DNA from: Caulobacteraceae bacterium
Lineage (GTDB): Bacteria; Pseudomonadota; Alphaproteobacteria; Caulobacterales; Caulobacteraceae
Reading direction: 5' to 3'
DNA: 64,000 nucleotides
NCBI GenBank assembly: GCA_025352085.1
Contig: JANXUA010000029.1
Span: forward strand, 55,887-119,886
Part shown: one piece after another, positions 11,973 to 20,696 of the stretch
Layout: each line of letters opens with the position of its first letter
Numbering within the stretch: the first letter of the stretch is position 1
Translations under genes and position numbers: made by a program
Notes under the pieces: model-generated
Databases searched by the model: none
What the model was told of the DNA's origin: nothing
The model's input: only the letters and a program-made list of their open reading frames with translations

Positions 11973-13360
11973 TCAGTGACATTCTCGTCGTCGACGACGA
12001 GGCGGACATTCGCGAACTCGTGGCGGCCATCTTGCAGGATGACGGCTACGCGGTGCGCACGGCGCACAACGCCGAGACGGCGCTGGCCGCCATCCGCGCG
12101 CGCAAACCGGCGCTGATTGTCCTCGATATCTGGATGACCGGCGGCGGAATGGACGGGCTTGAACTCTTGGATATGGTCAAAACCTTGGACACCGACCTGC
12201 CCGTGGTGATGATTTCCGGCCACGGCAATATCGAAACAGCCGTCAGCGCGATCAAGCGCGGCGCCTACGATTTTGTGGAAAAGCCGTTCAAATCGGACCG
12301 CCTTCTGCTGATCATCGAACGGGCGCTGGAGGCGGCTAATCTCAAACGCGAGAACAAGCGCCTGCGCACCCAGGCCATCGTGCCCGACGGCATGGTCGGC
12401 GCGTCCGTCGCCTCACAGCAGCTCCGCGCCATGATCAGCAAGGTCGCGCCCGCCAACAGCCGAGTGCTGATCTCTGGTCCTCCCGGAGCCGGCAAGGAGA
12501 CGGCGGCCCGGCTGATTCACGCCGCGAGCCCCCGTGCGCGCGGCGAATTCGTGGCCATCAGCGCGGCTGGCATGACGCCGCAACGGATGGATCTGGAACT
12601 GTTCGGAGAGGAAGGGGAGGGCGACCGGCCGGCCAAAATCGGTGTATTCGAGCGCGCTCACGGCGGCACGCTATATATCGATGATATCGCCGACATGCCG
12701 CGCGAGACGCAGAGCCGCATCTTGCGCGTCCTGGTGGAACAGCGATTCCGTCGGGTGGGCGGCGCCCAGGACGTGCAGGTGGATGTGCGGGTGGTGTCGT
12801 CGACATCGCGCGACCTCGCCGAGGAGATCGCGACCGGGCGTCTGCGCGAGGACCTGTTCCATCGTCTTAACGTTGTTCCTTTACGCGTGCCGGGTCTGGC
12901 TGAACGCCGCGGGGATATTCCCGCTCTGATCGACTATTACCTAGATCGCCTCAGCACCGCCTCGGGCCTGCCAAAACGGAGACTGGCCGAGGACGCTTAC
13001 GCCACATTGCAGGTTCAGGCGTGGCCCGGAAACGTTCGGCAATTGCGCAACGTGGTGGAGCGGATTCTAATCCTGGCCGCGGGAGATCCGGATCAACCGA
13101 TTACCGGCGACATGCTCCCGCCTGAAGCCGGCGCGACACCGCCAGCCGGGGGCCTCGGGGCCGAGCGGATCATCGCCCTGCCTCTGCGCGAGGCGCGCGA
13201 ATTGTTCGAGCGCGAATATCTCGACGCCCAGATCATGCGTTTTGGTGGCAATATTTCGCGCACCGCGGCGTTTATCGGTATGGAGCGCTCGGCCCTGCAC
13301 CGAAAACTGAAATCTCTTGGCTTTGGTGGCGTGCGCCTGGCCGATGAAGCCTGCAACTGA
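11969..13360 (+). CDS. ntrX: Nitrogen assimilation response regulator NtrX
   Basis: Receiver domain (VVDDEADIR, VLDIWM), AAA+ domain GPPGAGKE and GGTLYIDDIADMP, C-terminal Fis-like HTH. Confidence 0.94.
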   Translation: MISDILVVDDEADIRELVAAILQDDGYAVRTAHNAETALAAIRARKPALIVLDIWMTGGGMDGLELLDMVKTLDTDLPVVMISGHGNIETAVSAIKRGAYDFVEKPFKSDRLLLIIERALEAANLKRENKRLRTQAIVPDGMVGASVASQQLRAMISKVAPANSRVLISGPPGAGKETAARLIHAASPRARGEFVAISAAGMTPQRMDLELFGEEGEGDRPAKIGVFERAHGGTLYIDDIADMPRETQSRILRVLVEQRFRRVGGAQDVQVDVRVVSSTSRDLAEEIATGRLREDLFHRLNVVPLRVPGLAERRGDIPALIDYYLDRLSTASGLPKRRLAEDAYATLQVQAWPGNVRQLRNVVERILILAAGDPDQPITGDMLPPEAGATPPAGGLGAERIIALPLREARELFEREYLDAQIMRFGGNISRTAAFIGMERSALHRKLKSLGFGGVRLADEACN

Positions 13361-14223
13361 TGGGACGGATCGCTTACGTGAACGGCCGCTTTGTTCGTCA
13401 TGCCGAGGCGGCGGTGCATATCGAAGATCGCGGATATCAGTTTTCCGACGGCGTTTACGAGGTGTGGGCGGTTCTCGACGGAAAACTTGCCGATTCAGCG
13501 GGGCATTTCGCGCGGTTGAAGCGCAGCCTGGGCGAACTGCGCATTCCGGCCCCGATGAGCGACGCGGCGTTGAAGATCGTTCTGGCCGAGACGGTGCGCA
13601 AGAACCGCATTCGCGAGGGTCTGGTCTACCTGCAGGTGACCCGCGGCGTGGCGCCGCGCGATCACCCCTTTCCCGATCCGCCGCCCGTGCCCGCTATTGT
13701 GATCACGGCCAAGGCGGTCGATCCGGCGATTGCCAAACAGCGCGCGCAAAAGGGCGCCGCCGTGGTCACCACACCCGAAAATCGCTGGGGGCGGTGCGAC
13801 ATCAAAACCGTCAGCCTGTTGCCCAATGTCCTGGCCAAGCAGAAGGCGAAAGAGGCCGGCGCCGTCGAGGCTTGGTTTGTCGACGATCTTGGCCTGGTGA
13901 CCGAAGGCGCCTCGTCCAACGCCTGGATTGTCGACGCGGCCGGGGTCCTGCGCACCCGCGATATCCAGGCCAACATCCTGCGCGGCGTGACGCGCGCGAG
14001 CCTGCTGGCGTTGATCGACGGCTTGGGGGTCACGTTCGAGGAACGCCCTTTCACTCCGGCGGAGGCAAAATCCGCCAAGGAAGCCTTCATTACAGGCGCC
14101 GGAACCCTGGTTTTGCCCATTGTGCGGATCGATGGCGCCAATGTGGGAAATGGCGCGCCCGGCCCGGTGGCGAAACGCCTGCGCCATCTCTATATCGAGC
14201 ATGCGCGGCGCGGCGCCGATTAA
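13360..14223 (+). CDS. D-amino-acid (D-alanine) aminotransferase, class IV PLP fold
   Basis: MGRIAYVNGRFVRHAEAAVHIEDRGYQFSDGVYEVW...QVTRGVAPRDHPFP...ASSNAWIVD; typical DAAT motifs. Confidence 0.92.
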   Translation: MGRIAYVNGRFVRHAEAAVHIEDRGYQFSDGVYEVWAVLDGKLADSAGHFARLKRSLGELRIPAPMSDAALKIVLAETVRKNRIREGLVYLQVTRGVAPRDHPFPDPPPVPAIVITAKAVDPAIAKQRAQKGAAVVTTPENRWGRCDIKTVSLLPNVLAKQKAKEAGAVEAWFVDDLGLVTEGASSNAWIVDAAGVLRTRDIQANILRGVTRASLLALIDGLGVTFEERPFTPAEAKSAKEAFITGAGTLVLPIVRIDGANVGNGAPGPVAKRLRHLYIEHARRGAD

Positions 14224-14271
14224 CGGCGCCCCTCGATATTCACGCGCGGCAAGCACAATAGAGAGGCTTTT

Positions 14272-14523
14272 GTGTCCAACGAAAAAAAGCAGAATTTGCA
14301 GGACGCTTTCCTGAACGCCGTGCGCAAGGCGCGCACGCCGGTGACCATATTCCTGGTCAATGGCGTCAAGTTGCAGGGCGTGGTGAGCTGGTTTGACAAC
14401 TTCTGCGTCCTGCTACGACGCGATGGTCAGGCCCAGCTGGTCTACAAGCACGCCATCTCCACCATCATGCCCAGCGCGCCGGTTCAGCTCTACGAGCCGG
14501 CTGAAGAAGACGAGGACGATTGA
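14272..14523 (+). CDS. hfq: RNA chaperone Hfq
   Basis: [64 protein letters not shown] start. Confidence 0.97.
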   Translation: MSNEKKQNLQDAFLNAVRKARTPVTIFLVNGVKLQGVVSWFDNFCVLLRRDGQAQLVYKHAISTIMPSAPVQLYEPAEEDEDD

Positions 14524-15821
14524 AGACCAAACTCGTCGATCACCGCGCGCCCGATCTGGCGGCGCTCGTCATCCATCCGGTTCATCCGCGTGGCGGCGCA
14601 ACCCGCGCGCCGGAGACTCGGCTGGCGGAGGCGGTGGGGCTAGCGGCCGCCTTGGACCTTAAGGTCAGCGAAGCCATGGTCGCCCCCCTGCGGACGATGG
14701 CCTCGGCAACTCTGTTCGGCAAAGGGCGGGTGGATGACATCGCCGCCCTGTGCAAGGCGCAGGGCATCGACGTTGTGGTCGTCGACGATGCGCTGACTCC
14801 GATCCAGCAGCGTAACCTGGAGCGCGCCTGGAAGACCAAGGTCCTCGACCGCACCGGCATGATCCTGGAGATCTTCGGTCGCCGCGCCCGCACCGGCGAA
14901 GGGCGTTTGCAGGTTGAACTGGCGCGCCTCGACTATGAACGCTCGCGCCTCGTGCGCACCTGGACCCACCTTGAGCGGCAACGCGGGGGCTTCGGCTTTC
15001 TGGGCGGGCCTGGCGAAACCCAGATCGAGGCCGACCGGCGGCTGTTGATGAACCGGATCGTCAAGCTGAAAGCGGAACTGGCCGAGGTGCGGCGGACACG
15101 CGGATTGCAGCGGCGCTCGCGCAAACGCGTCCCTTATCCGATCGTCGCCCTCGTCGGCTACACCAACGCCGGAAAATCGACCCTGTTCAATCATTTGACG
15201 GCGGCCAAGGTTCTGGCTCAGGATATGTTGTTCGCCACACTCGATCCGACTCTGCGACGGCTGGCTCTGCCGGGCGGCCGGCCGGCGATCTTGTCCGACA
15301 CCGTGGGCTTCATATCCGATCTGCCCCACGGACTGGTCGAGGCTTTTCGCGCCACGCTCGACGAGGTGCGCGAAGCCGATGTGATCCTACATGTGCGCGA
15401 CATCGCCGATGAGGATTCCGACGCGCAGCGCCAGGATGTGGAGATCGTTCTGGCTCAGATCGGCATTGGACCGGACAGCCAGCGCAAGCTCATCGAGGTA
15501 TGGAACAAAAGTGATCTCCTGACGCCCGACGGTCTCGCTGATGTCGACGCTCGAGCGTCGAGGGTCGGCGCGGTTGTGGCTTCGGCGATCAGCGGAGAGG
15601 GAACGTCGGCCCTCCTCACCCGGATCGGCGCCCTCGTCGCTGAAGACCCCGAGCGGGCGTTCAGGCTTGACGCTTCGGACGGCGAGGGCCTCGCCTGGCT
15701 CTACCAACACGGCCGCGTCACCGCCCGTAACGAGACCGAGGATCTGGTGACGATCGTCGCGCGACTGGACCGTCAGGCGCTCGGTCGCTTCGAGCAGTTG
15801 AGGCCCGGCGCGACCGGTTAA
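14520..15821 (+). CDS. hflX: Ribosome-dissociating GTPase HflX
   Basis: [29 protein letters not shown]; follows hfq; probable TTG start overlapping the hfq stop (TTGA). Confidence 0.95.
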   Translation: MKTKLVDHRAPDLAALVIHPVHPRGGATRAPETRLAEAVGLAAALDLKVSEAMVAPLRTMASATLFGKGRVDDIAALCKAQGIDVVVVDDALTPIQQRNLERAWKTKVLDRTGMILEIFGRRARTGEGRLQVELARLDYERSRLVRTWTHLERQRGGFGFLGGPGETQIEADRRLLMNRIVKLKAELAEVRRTRGLQRRSRKRVPYPIVALVGYTNAGKSTLFNHLTAAKVLAQDMLFATLDPTLRRLALPGGRPAILSDTVGFISDLPHGLVEAFRATLDEVREADVILHVRDIADEDSDAQRQDVEIVLAQIGIGPDSQRKLIEVWNKSDLLTPDGLADVDARASRVGAVVASAISGEGTSALLTRIGALVAEDPERAFRLDASDGEGLAWLYQHGRVTARNETEDLVTIVARLDRQALGRFEQLRPGATG

Positions 15822-16630
15822 GCGTGGAACCGTTTCTCCGCTGCCTTCGCGGCCTGCCAGAGGTCCTCCATTTCCACCAAATTCGACTGGGCCGGCGTGC
15901 GGCCGTCAGCGTCGAGCGCTCGCTCGATGAACTCGAACCGGCGGGTGAACTTGGCGTTCGAGCCCCTCAAGGCGCTCTCCGGATCAATCTCCAGATGCCT
16001 GGCGATATTGGCGCACACAAACAGGACGTCGCCAAGTTCGTCGGTGATCCGCGCCCGGTCGCCGACGGCGATTTCAGCTTCCAGTTCGCCGACCTCCTCG
16101 TGCAGCTTGGTCAGCACCTCGTCGATTTGCGCCCACACAAAGCCGACGCGGCCAGCGCGCTTTGAGAGTTTCACCGCCCGCGTAAGAGCGGGGAAGCCAA
16201 GCGGAACGTCGCTGAGGATACCATCCGAACCTTTTGAATTGGCTTGACGTTCGTTGTCCTTGATCTCTTCCCAGGCCTGGGCCTGTTCTCCGGCGGTCCG
16301 GGCCTGGACGTTGGCGAAGACATGTGGATGCCGGCGGGTCATTTTCGCGGCGACGCTCCGCGCGATATCGGCAAAGTCGAAAACCCCGGCCTCCTTAGCC
16401 ATCTGGGCGTGAAAGATCACCTGGAATAGCAGGTCGCCGAGCTCATCACGCAAGTCTGTCATGTCGTCACGCGCGATCGCGTCGGCGACTTCATATGCTT
16501 CTTCAATGGTATAGGACGCTATGCTCGCAAACGTTTGCTCCTTGTCCCACGGACAGCCGTCGTCGTGTGATCGCAGGCGGGCCATCAGATCAAGCAGGTC
16601 GGACACGGCCGCGTCGGCGCGGTCAGTCAT
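15818..16630 (-). CDS. mazG: Nucleoside triphosphate pyrophosphohydrolase MazG
   Basis: LMARLRSHDDGCPWDKEQTFASIASYTIEEAYEVADAI...ELGDLLFQVIFHA; second MazG repeat ITDELGDVLF. Confidence 0.95.
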   Translation of the reverse strand: MTDRADAAVSDLLDLMARLRSHDDGCPWDKEQTFASIASYTIEEAYEVADAIARDDMTDLRDELGDLLFQVIFHAQMAKEAGVFDFADIARSVAAKMTRRHPHVFANVQARTAGEQAQAWEEIKDNERQANSKGSDGILSDVPLGFPALTRAVKLSKRAGRVGFVWAQIDEVLTKLHEEVGELEAEIAVGDRARITDELGDVLFVCANIARHLEIDPESALRGSNAKFTRRFEFIERALDADGRTPAQSNLVEMEDLWQAAKAAEKRFHA

Positions 16631-17384
16631 TCTGCGGCGCCAGGTCGCGCGTGGACATGAGCCGCCAACCGGTCATGTCGAGAATCTCGATGGGTGAAAA
16701 CTTCGCCTTGTAATCCATCTTGGCGCTGCCTCGCACCCAATAGCCGAGATAGAGATAGGCGAGGCCGGTGTCGTTCGCTTGGCGCACGTGATCGAGAATG
16801 ATGAATGAACCGGGGCTGGCGCGCGCGATGGCCGGGTCGAAAAAGCTGTAGACCAGCGACAGACCGTCGGCCATTTCGTCGACCAGCGCGCAGGCCAACA
16901 AGGCTCCTGGGCCGCCGTCCGCCGATGGCGCCCGATATTCCACCATGTGCGTGCGAACCGTGGTGTCCTCGACCATGGCGACATAGTCGGACCAGGACAT
17001 GTCGGCCATGCCGCCGCCGGCGTGACGAGAGTTCAGATAGGCGGTGAGGAGATCGTACTGTTCTCGCGTGGCCTCGGCTTCGACCAGATGGCGCACGACA
17101 TGCGCGCCGCGCCCGAGCACGCGCCGCTCGGAACGGGAAAACACATAATCGTTGACCGGCAGGCGCGCCGATACACAGGCCGCGCACCCTTCGCACGCTG
17201 GCCGGTAGGCGATGTTCTGCGATCGGCGAAAACCGCCATGGGTCAGAGAATCGTGCACCAAGGGTCCGCCGGCCATCGGCAAATGAGCAAACACCTTGCG
17301 TTCCTTGCGATCAGGCAGGTAGGGGCAGGGCGAGGGCGCCGTCAGGAAGAACCGTAGTTGCCGGGTCGGTGTATGATGGGTCAC
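16623..17384 (-). CDS. bpt: Aspartate/glutamate leucyltransferase (Bpt, ATE/Bpt family)
   Basis: TRQLRFFLTAPSPCPYLPDRKERKVFAHL...LTHGGFRRSQNIAYRPACEGCAACVSARLPV; start uncertain (GTG at 17384 or ATG at 17426; the track start 17486 is probably too long). Confidence 0.9.
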   Translation of the reverse strand: MTHHTPTRQLRFFLTAPSPCPYLPDRKERKVFAHLPMAGGPLVHDSLTHGGFRRSQNIAYRPACEGCAACVSARLPVNDYVFSRSERRVLGRGAHVVRHLVEAEATREQYDLLTAYLNSRHAGGGMADMSWSDYVAMVEDTTVRTHMVEYRAPSADGGPGALLACALVDEMADGLSLVYSFFDPAIARASPGSFIILDHVRQANDTGLAYLYLGYWVRGSAKMDYKAKFSPIEILDMTGWRLMSTRDLAPQND

Positions 17385-17485
17385 GGTTGCACTGAGTCTT
17401 GCATTTAGGCGATGATTAGGAGCCATGGCGCGCCAGAGTGCAAGAGTGGTTTGCGTCAGAGCGCGGGTGAGAGAGGGACGGCACA

Positions 17486-18340
17486 ATGCGGGTCGCGTTT
17501 ATCGGACTGGGCGTGATGGGCTTTCCGATGGCCGGGCATCTGGCCGCGGCAGGGCATTCGGTCAGCGTCTTCAATCGCTCGCCCGACAAGGCGATTCTCT
17601 GGGCGGAGGGTTACGCTGGCGTGACCGCCGCGACGATCGAGGACGCCGTGGTTGGAGCCGAACTTGTGGCGCTATGCGTCGGCAATGATGGCGATGTCCG
17701 CGCCGTTGTGAACACCGCGCTGTCGTCCTTGGCCAGAAGGACGATCATCGTCGATCACACCACGACGTCGGCCAGGCTCGCACGGGAGATGGCGGCTCTT
17801 GTCAAAAAGCGGGGCTGCGAATTTCTCGACGCGCCGGTGTCCGGCGGTGAGGCCGGCGCGAAGAACGGTCAGCTTTCCATCATGATCGGCGGCGAGTCGG
17901 AGGCCGTCGCGCGCGCTCGGCCGGTGATCGGCGTCTACGCCAAGGCGATCCGCCACATGGGCGAAGCCGGATCGGGGCAACTGACCAAGATGGTCAATCA
18001 GATCTGCATCGCCGGCGTCGTTCAAGGCTTGGCTGAAGGTGTCGCCTTCGCCAGAACCGCCGGCCTCGATCCCAACCTTGTTTATCTGGCCGTCTCACAA
18101 GGCGCCGCGCAATCGTGGCAGATGGACAACCGCTGGAAGACCATGGCCCAGGGCGAGTTCGAGTTCGGCTTTGCCGTCGACTGGATGCGCAAGGACCTGG
18201 GCCTGGTTCTCGACGAAGCCCGCGCCAACGGCGCTCGGGTCGAGGTCACCGCTCTGGTCGATCAGTTCTACGCCGAGGTGCAGGCCATGGGGGGGCGACG
18301 CTGGGACACCTCCAGCCTGGCTGCACGGTTGCTGAAATAG
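17486..18340 (+). CDS. NAD(P)-dependent oxidoreductase, 3-hydroxyisobutyrate dehydrogenase / beta-hydroxyacid dehydrogenase family
   Basis: MRVAFIGLGVMGFPMAGHLAAAGHSVSVFNRSPDKA, DAPVSGGEAGAKNGQLSIMIGG, GSGQLTKMVNQ. Confidence 0.92.
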   Translation: MRVAFIGLGVMGFPMAGHLAAAGHSVSVFNRSPDKAILWAEGYAGVTAATIEDAVVGAELVALCVGNDGDVRAVVNTALSSLARRTIIVDHTTTSARLAREMAALVKKRGCEFLDAPVSGGEAGAKNGQLSIMIGGESEAVARARPVIGVYAKAIRHMGEAGSGQLTKMVNQICIAGVVQGLAEGVAFARTAGLDPNLVYLAVSQGAAQSWQMDNRWKTMAQGEFEFGFAVDWMRKDLGLVLDEARANGARVEVTALVDQFYAEVQAMGGRRWDTSSLAARLLK

Positions 18341-18582
18341 GTTCGAGTGCCCGCGCTGGTAACTACGGTGGTCGCCTGAGCATTCGGGGGCGGTCCAACT
18401 GCCCGGGAAAAATGGCAATTGCCTATGGGCTGAATTTTCGTTGGCAAAGCCCCAAAACCCAATACCAAGGCCGGTCTGCCGGGAAATTGAGCGTGAAAAT
18501 GGCGAATGCTGCATGAATAGCAACAGCGCGAAATATATGTTGCGTCTTTTGAATATAAAAAGGAATGAAAAGGAGTGTTTTT

Positions 18583-18933
18583 ATGTCAACCCAAACCGTG
18601 AGCGACACTCCCGTTATCGAATGGGATGACGGAGTCGTCTTCGTCTTTTCATGGTCGAGCAAAAAGTTTTACGGTGGCCTTATCCATCTTCAGGTCGCTC
18701 AAGCCAACGCCACCGGTACCCAGACCCAGGTGACAAATATCCTGCAGACGCTTAGCCAAACGCAATTTCAAGTCTCTAGCGACCCGCAAAGCTGGATGGA
18801 CACGATAAAATCGGCGGCGCGGAGCTCGGGAAACAAGGTGGTGATCACCTTCGATGATTCCACCTCCGTCCATTATACAACCCAGGTCGGAACCAGTTAC
18901 GATTTGCAGGTGCTCTACAGCTTGGCCGGATAG
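18583..18933 (+). CDS. Orphan small protein of unknown function (116 aa)
   Basis: ATG at 18583 preceded by AAAAGGAG Shine-Dalgarno; continuous ORF with no family I recognise; Ser/Thr/Gln-rich, predicted soluble; in an AT-richer patch. Confidence 0.65.
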   Translation: MSTQTVSDTPVIEWDDGVVFVFSWSSKKFYGGLIHLQVAQANATGTQTQVTNILQTLSQTQFQVSSDPQSWMDTIKSAARSSGNKVVITFDDSTSVHYTTQVGTSYDLQVLYSLAG

Positions 18934-18943
18934 CTAACCGCAG

Positions 18944-19456
18944 TCAGCGCACGCTCGCCAGAACCGCGAGCTTGGCCACGGTGTTCATGTTACGGGCCGT
19001 TCCCGATTTGGCGGCGGGAATTTTGAGCCGGGAATCGGTCATGCCCTCGCCGTACTAGATGTAGATTTCGCGGTCGCCAAGCTGGCCCTTCTCATCCGTT
19101 TGCCCGACCAACCTATCCAAAGCTTCGACCCGGGGCGGTTCGTCGAGGAAAATGGCCACGGTCCGATTTCCCGGCCCCTCGGGAAACGAATTGTTCGCGA
19201 GTACATCGGATATTTCGGTGCGAGTACAAACCAGCACCCCAACCGGCTTTCCGGCATAGGCCCGCAGTCGGTCCTCAAGAGTGGCCATGACCGCACTTTC
19301 CGACGCACTGCTTTCAAAGACCACATTGCCGCTGGCGATGAAGGTTTCAACTTGCTTGAACCCCGCAGCCTCGCATATCGCCTTGAGTTCGGTCATCGGC
19401 AATTTGCCTGTCCCCCCGACATTCACGGCAGGGAGTAGGGCGACAAAGACGGTCAC
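18944..19456 (-). pseudogene. DUF1697 family gene interrupted by an in-frame TAG
   Basis: Minus-strand ORF 19456-19055 gives MTVFVALLPAVNVGGTGKLPMTELKAICEAAGFKQVETFIASGNVVFES...GDREIYI then TAG (19057-19055); the same frame continues YGEGMTDSRLKIPAAKSGTARNMNTVAKLAVLASVR to a TGA at 18946-18944, matching the expected DUF1697 C-terminus. Confidence 0.82.
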
Positions 19457-20688
19457 CGCGCCAATCCAACCGTTTCAGGGGTTGTCGTCGGCGTCGACTG
19501 CAATCGCCATAGGACGGTCAGCGACAGACCAGCAACCAGGATAAGCGTCACGCGCCAGGGCACCGCCAAAGCTGAGCCCATGACGCGGGGCGCGACCGCA
19601 AGCGCGACGCCGACCAGAACGAGGCGCGCCGTCTCCGCCGGTCTGGCCCACGCCGCGCCTTCCAACAACACGCCTTGCGTCAACAGGCCCACGGCGATGA
19701 GTGCGCCCCACGCCAGCGCCTCGACGCCACTCATGACGCCCGCCTGGATCAGAAAAGCGACCAGGGCCAGATTGCCAATGGCGTATTGCGCCACAACATA
19801 GAAGCGGACGCCCTTTGAACTCTTCGCGCCAAAGCGCGTGAATGCGTTTCGGTCCCAAGGCGCGGGCGCCTTGCCCCCGCCGCCTGGAGGGCCAAGCCAG
19901 ACGGCCAGCTTGCTCTTGATCCCGTGGGCCTGAACGGAGGAGCGCCAGAGATCGGCATAGACGTGAAGGTTGCCCCAGATCGGATTGTAGGCGCGCAAGG
20001 GCGTGCGCACGCCATAGAGGATTCGCTCTTCCGCGCGCTCGTCAACGAAGGTGCCGAACAGGCGATCCCAAAGAATGAGAATGCCGCCGTAGTTGCGGTC
20101 GAGGCAATAGTCGTTCTGCCCGTGGTGAACGCGATGATTGGACGGTGTCACCAGCACTCGGTCGAGCCAGCCAAGACGGCCAATCAGTTCGGTATGCACC
20201 CAGTACTGATAGAGCAGGTCGATCAGGCCAACGATCAGGAACAGCGTCGGCGACACGCCGAGGATAGCCATCGGCATGTAGAAAATCCACCCGAACAACG
20301 CCCCTGTCGAGGTTTGCCGAAGCGCGGTCGAGAGGTTGAAATACTCCGACGAGTGATGCACCACATGCGCCGCCCACAGCACGGCGACTTCGTGACCCAT
20401 GCGGTGGGCCCAATAATAGCAAAAATCATAGAACACCAAGGCTACGATCCCCACGGCGAGCGACGTCTCCGGCCAGGTCGCCATGCGCGCGAAGTGGTAG
20501 ACCGCGACGTAGATCCCAAAGCTCAGCAGCTTCGTCCCGGCGCCCGCGAGCTGGCTCATCACCCCAAAATTGAGGCTGCCGAGCGCATCGGCTAGATCAT
20601 AGGCCCCTTTTCGCACGCGCGAGACGATCAGAGCCTCGATGAGCACGGAGAGTAGAAAGACGGGAATGGCGTAGACGATGGGCGACAT
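19453..20688 (-). CDS. Sterol desaturase / fatty acid hydroxylase superfamily membrane protein
   Basis: 411 aa, multi-TM, histidine clusters YYWAHRMGHEVAVLWAAHVVHHSSEYFN and NHRVHHGQN; overlaps the DUF1697 start by 4 bp. Confidence 0.9.
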   Translation of the reverse strand: MSPIVYAIPVFLLSVLIEALIVSRVRKGAYDLADALGSLNFGVMSQLAGAGTKLLSFGIYVAVYHFARMATWPETSLAVGIVALVFYDFCYYWAHRMGHEVAVLWAAHVVHHSSEYFNLSTALRQTSTGALFGWIFYMPMAILGVSPTLFLIVGLIDLLYQYWVHTELIGRLGWLDRVLVTPSNHRVHHGQNDYCLDRNYGGILILWDRLFGTFVDERAEERILYGVRTPLRAYNPIWGNLHVYADLWRSSVQAHGIKSKLAVWLGPPGGGGKAPAPWDRNAFTRFGAKSSKGVRFYVVAQYAIGNLALVAFLIQAGVMSGVEALAWGALIAVGLLTQGVLLEGAAWARPAETARLVLVGVALAVAPRVMGSALAVPWRVTLILVAGLSLTVLWRLQSTPTTTPETVGLAR

Positions 20689-20696
20689 TTGGAACG

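Noticed and set aside
18484-18630. Small ORF MNSNSAKYMLRLLNIKRNEKECFYVNPNRERHSRYRMG overlapping the orphan gene start
   Set aside because: Out of frame with, and overlapping, the orphan ORF that has the better Shine-Dalgarno; no sign of selection visible by eye.
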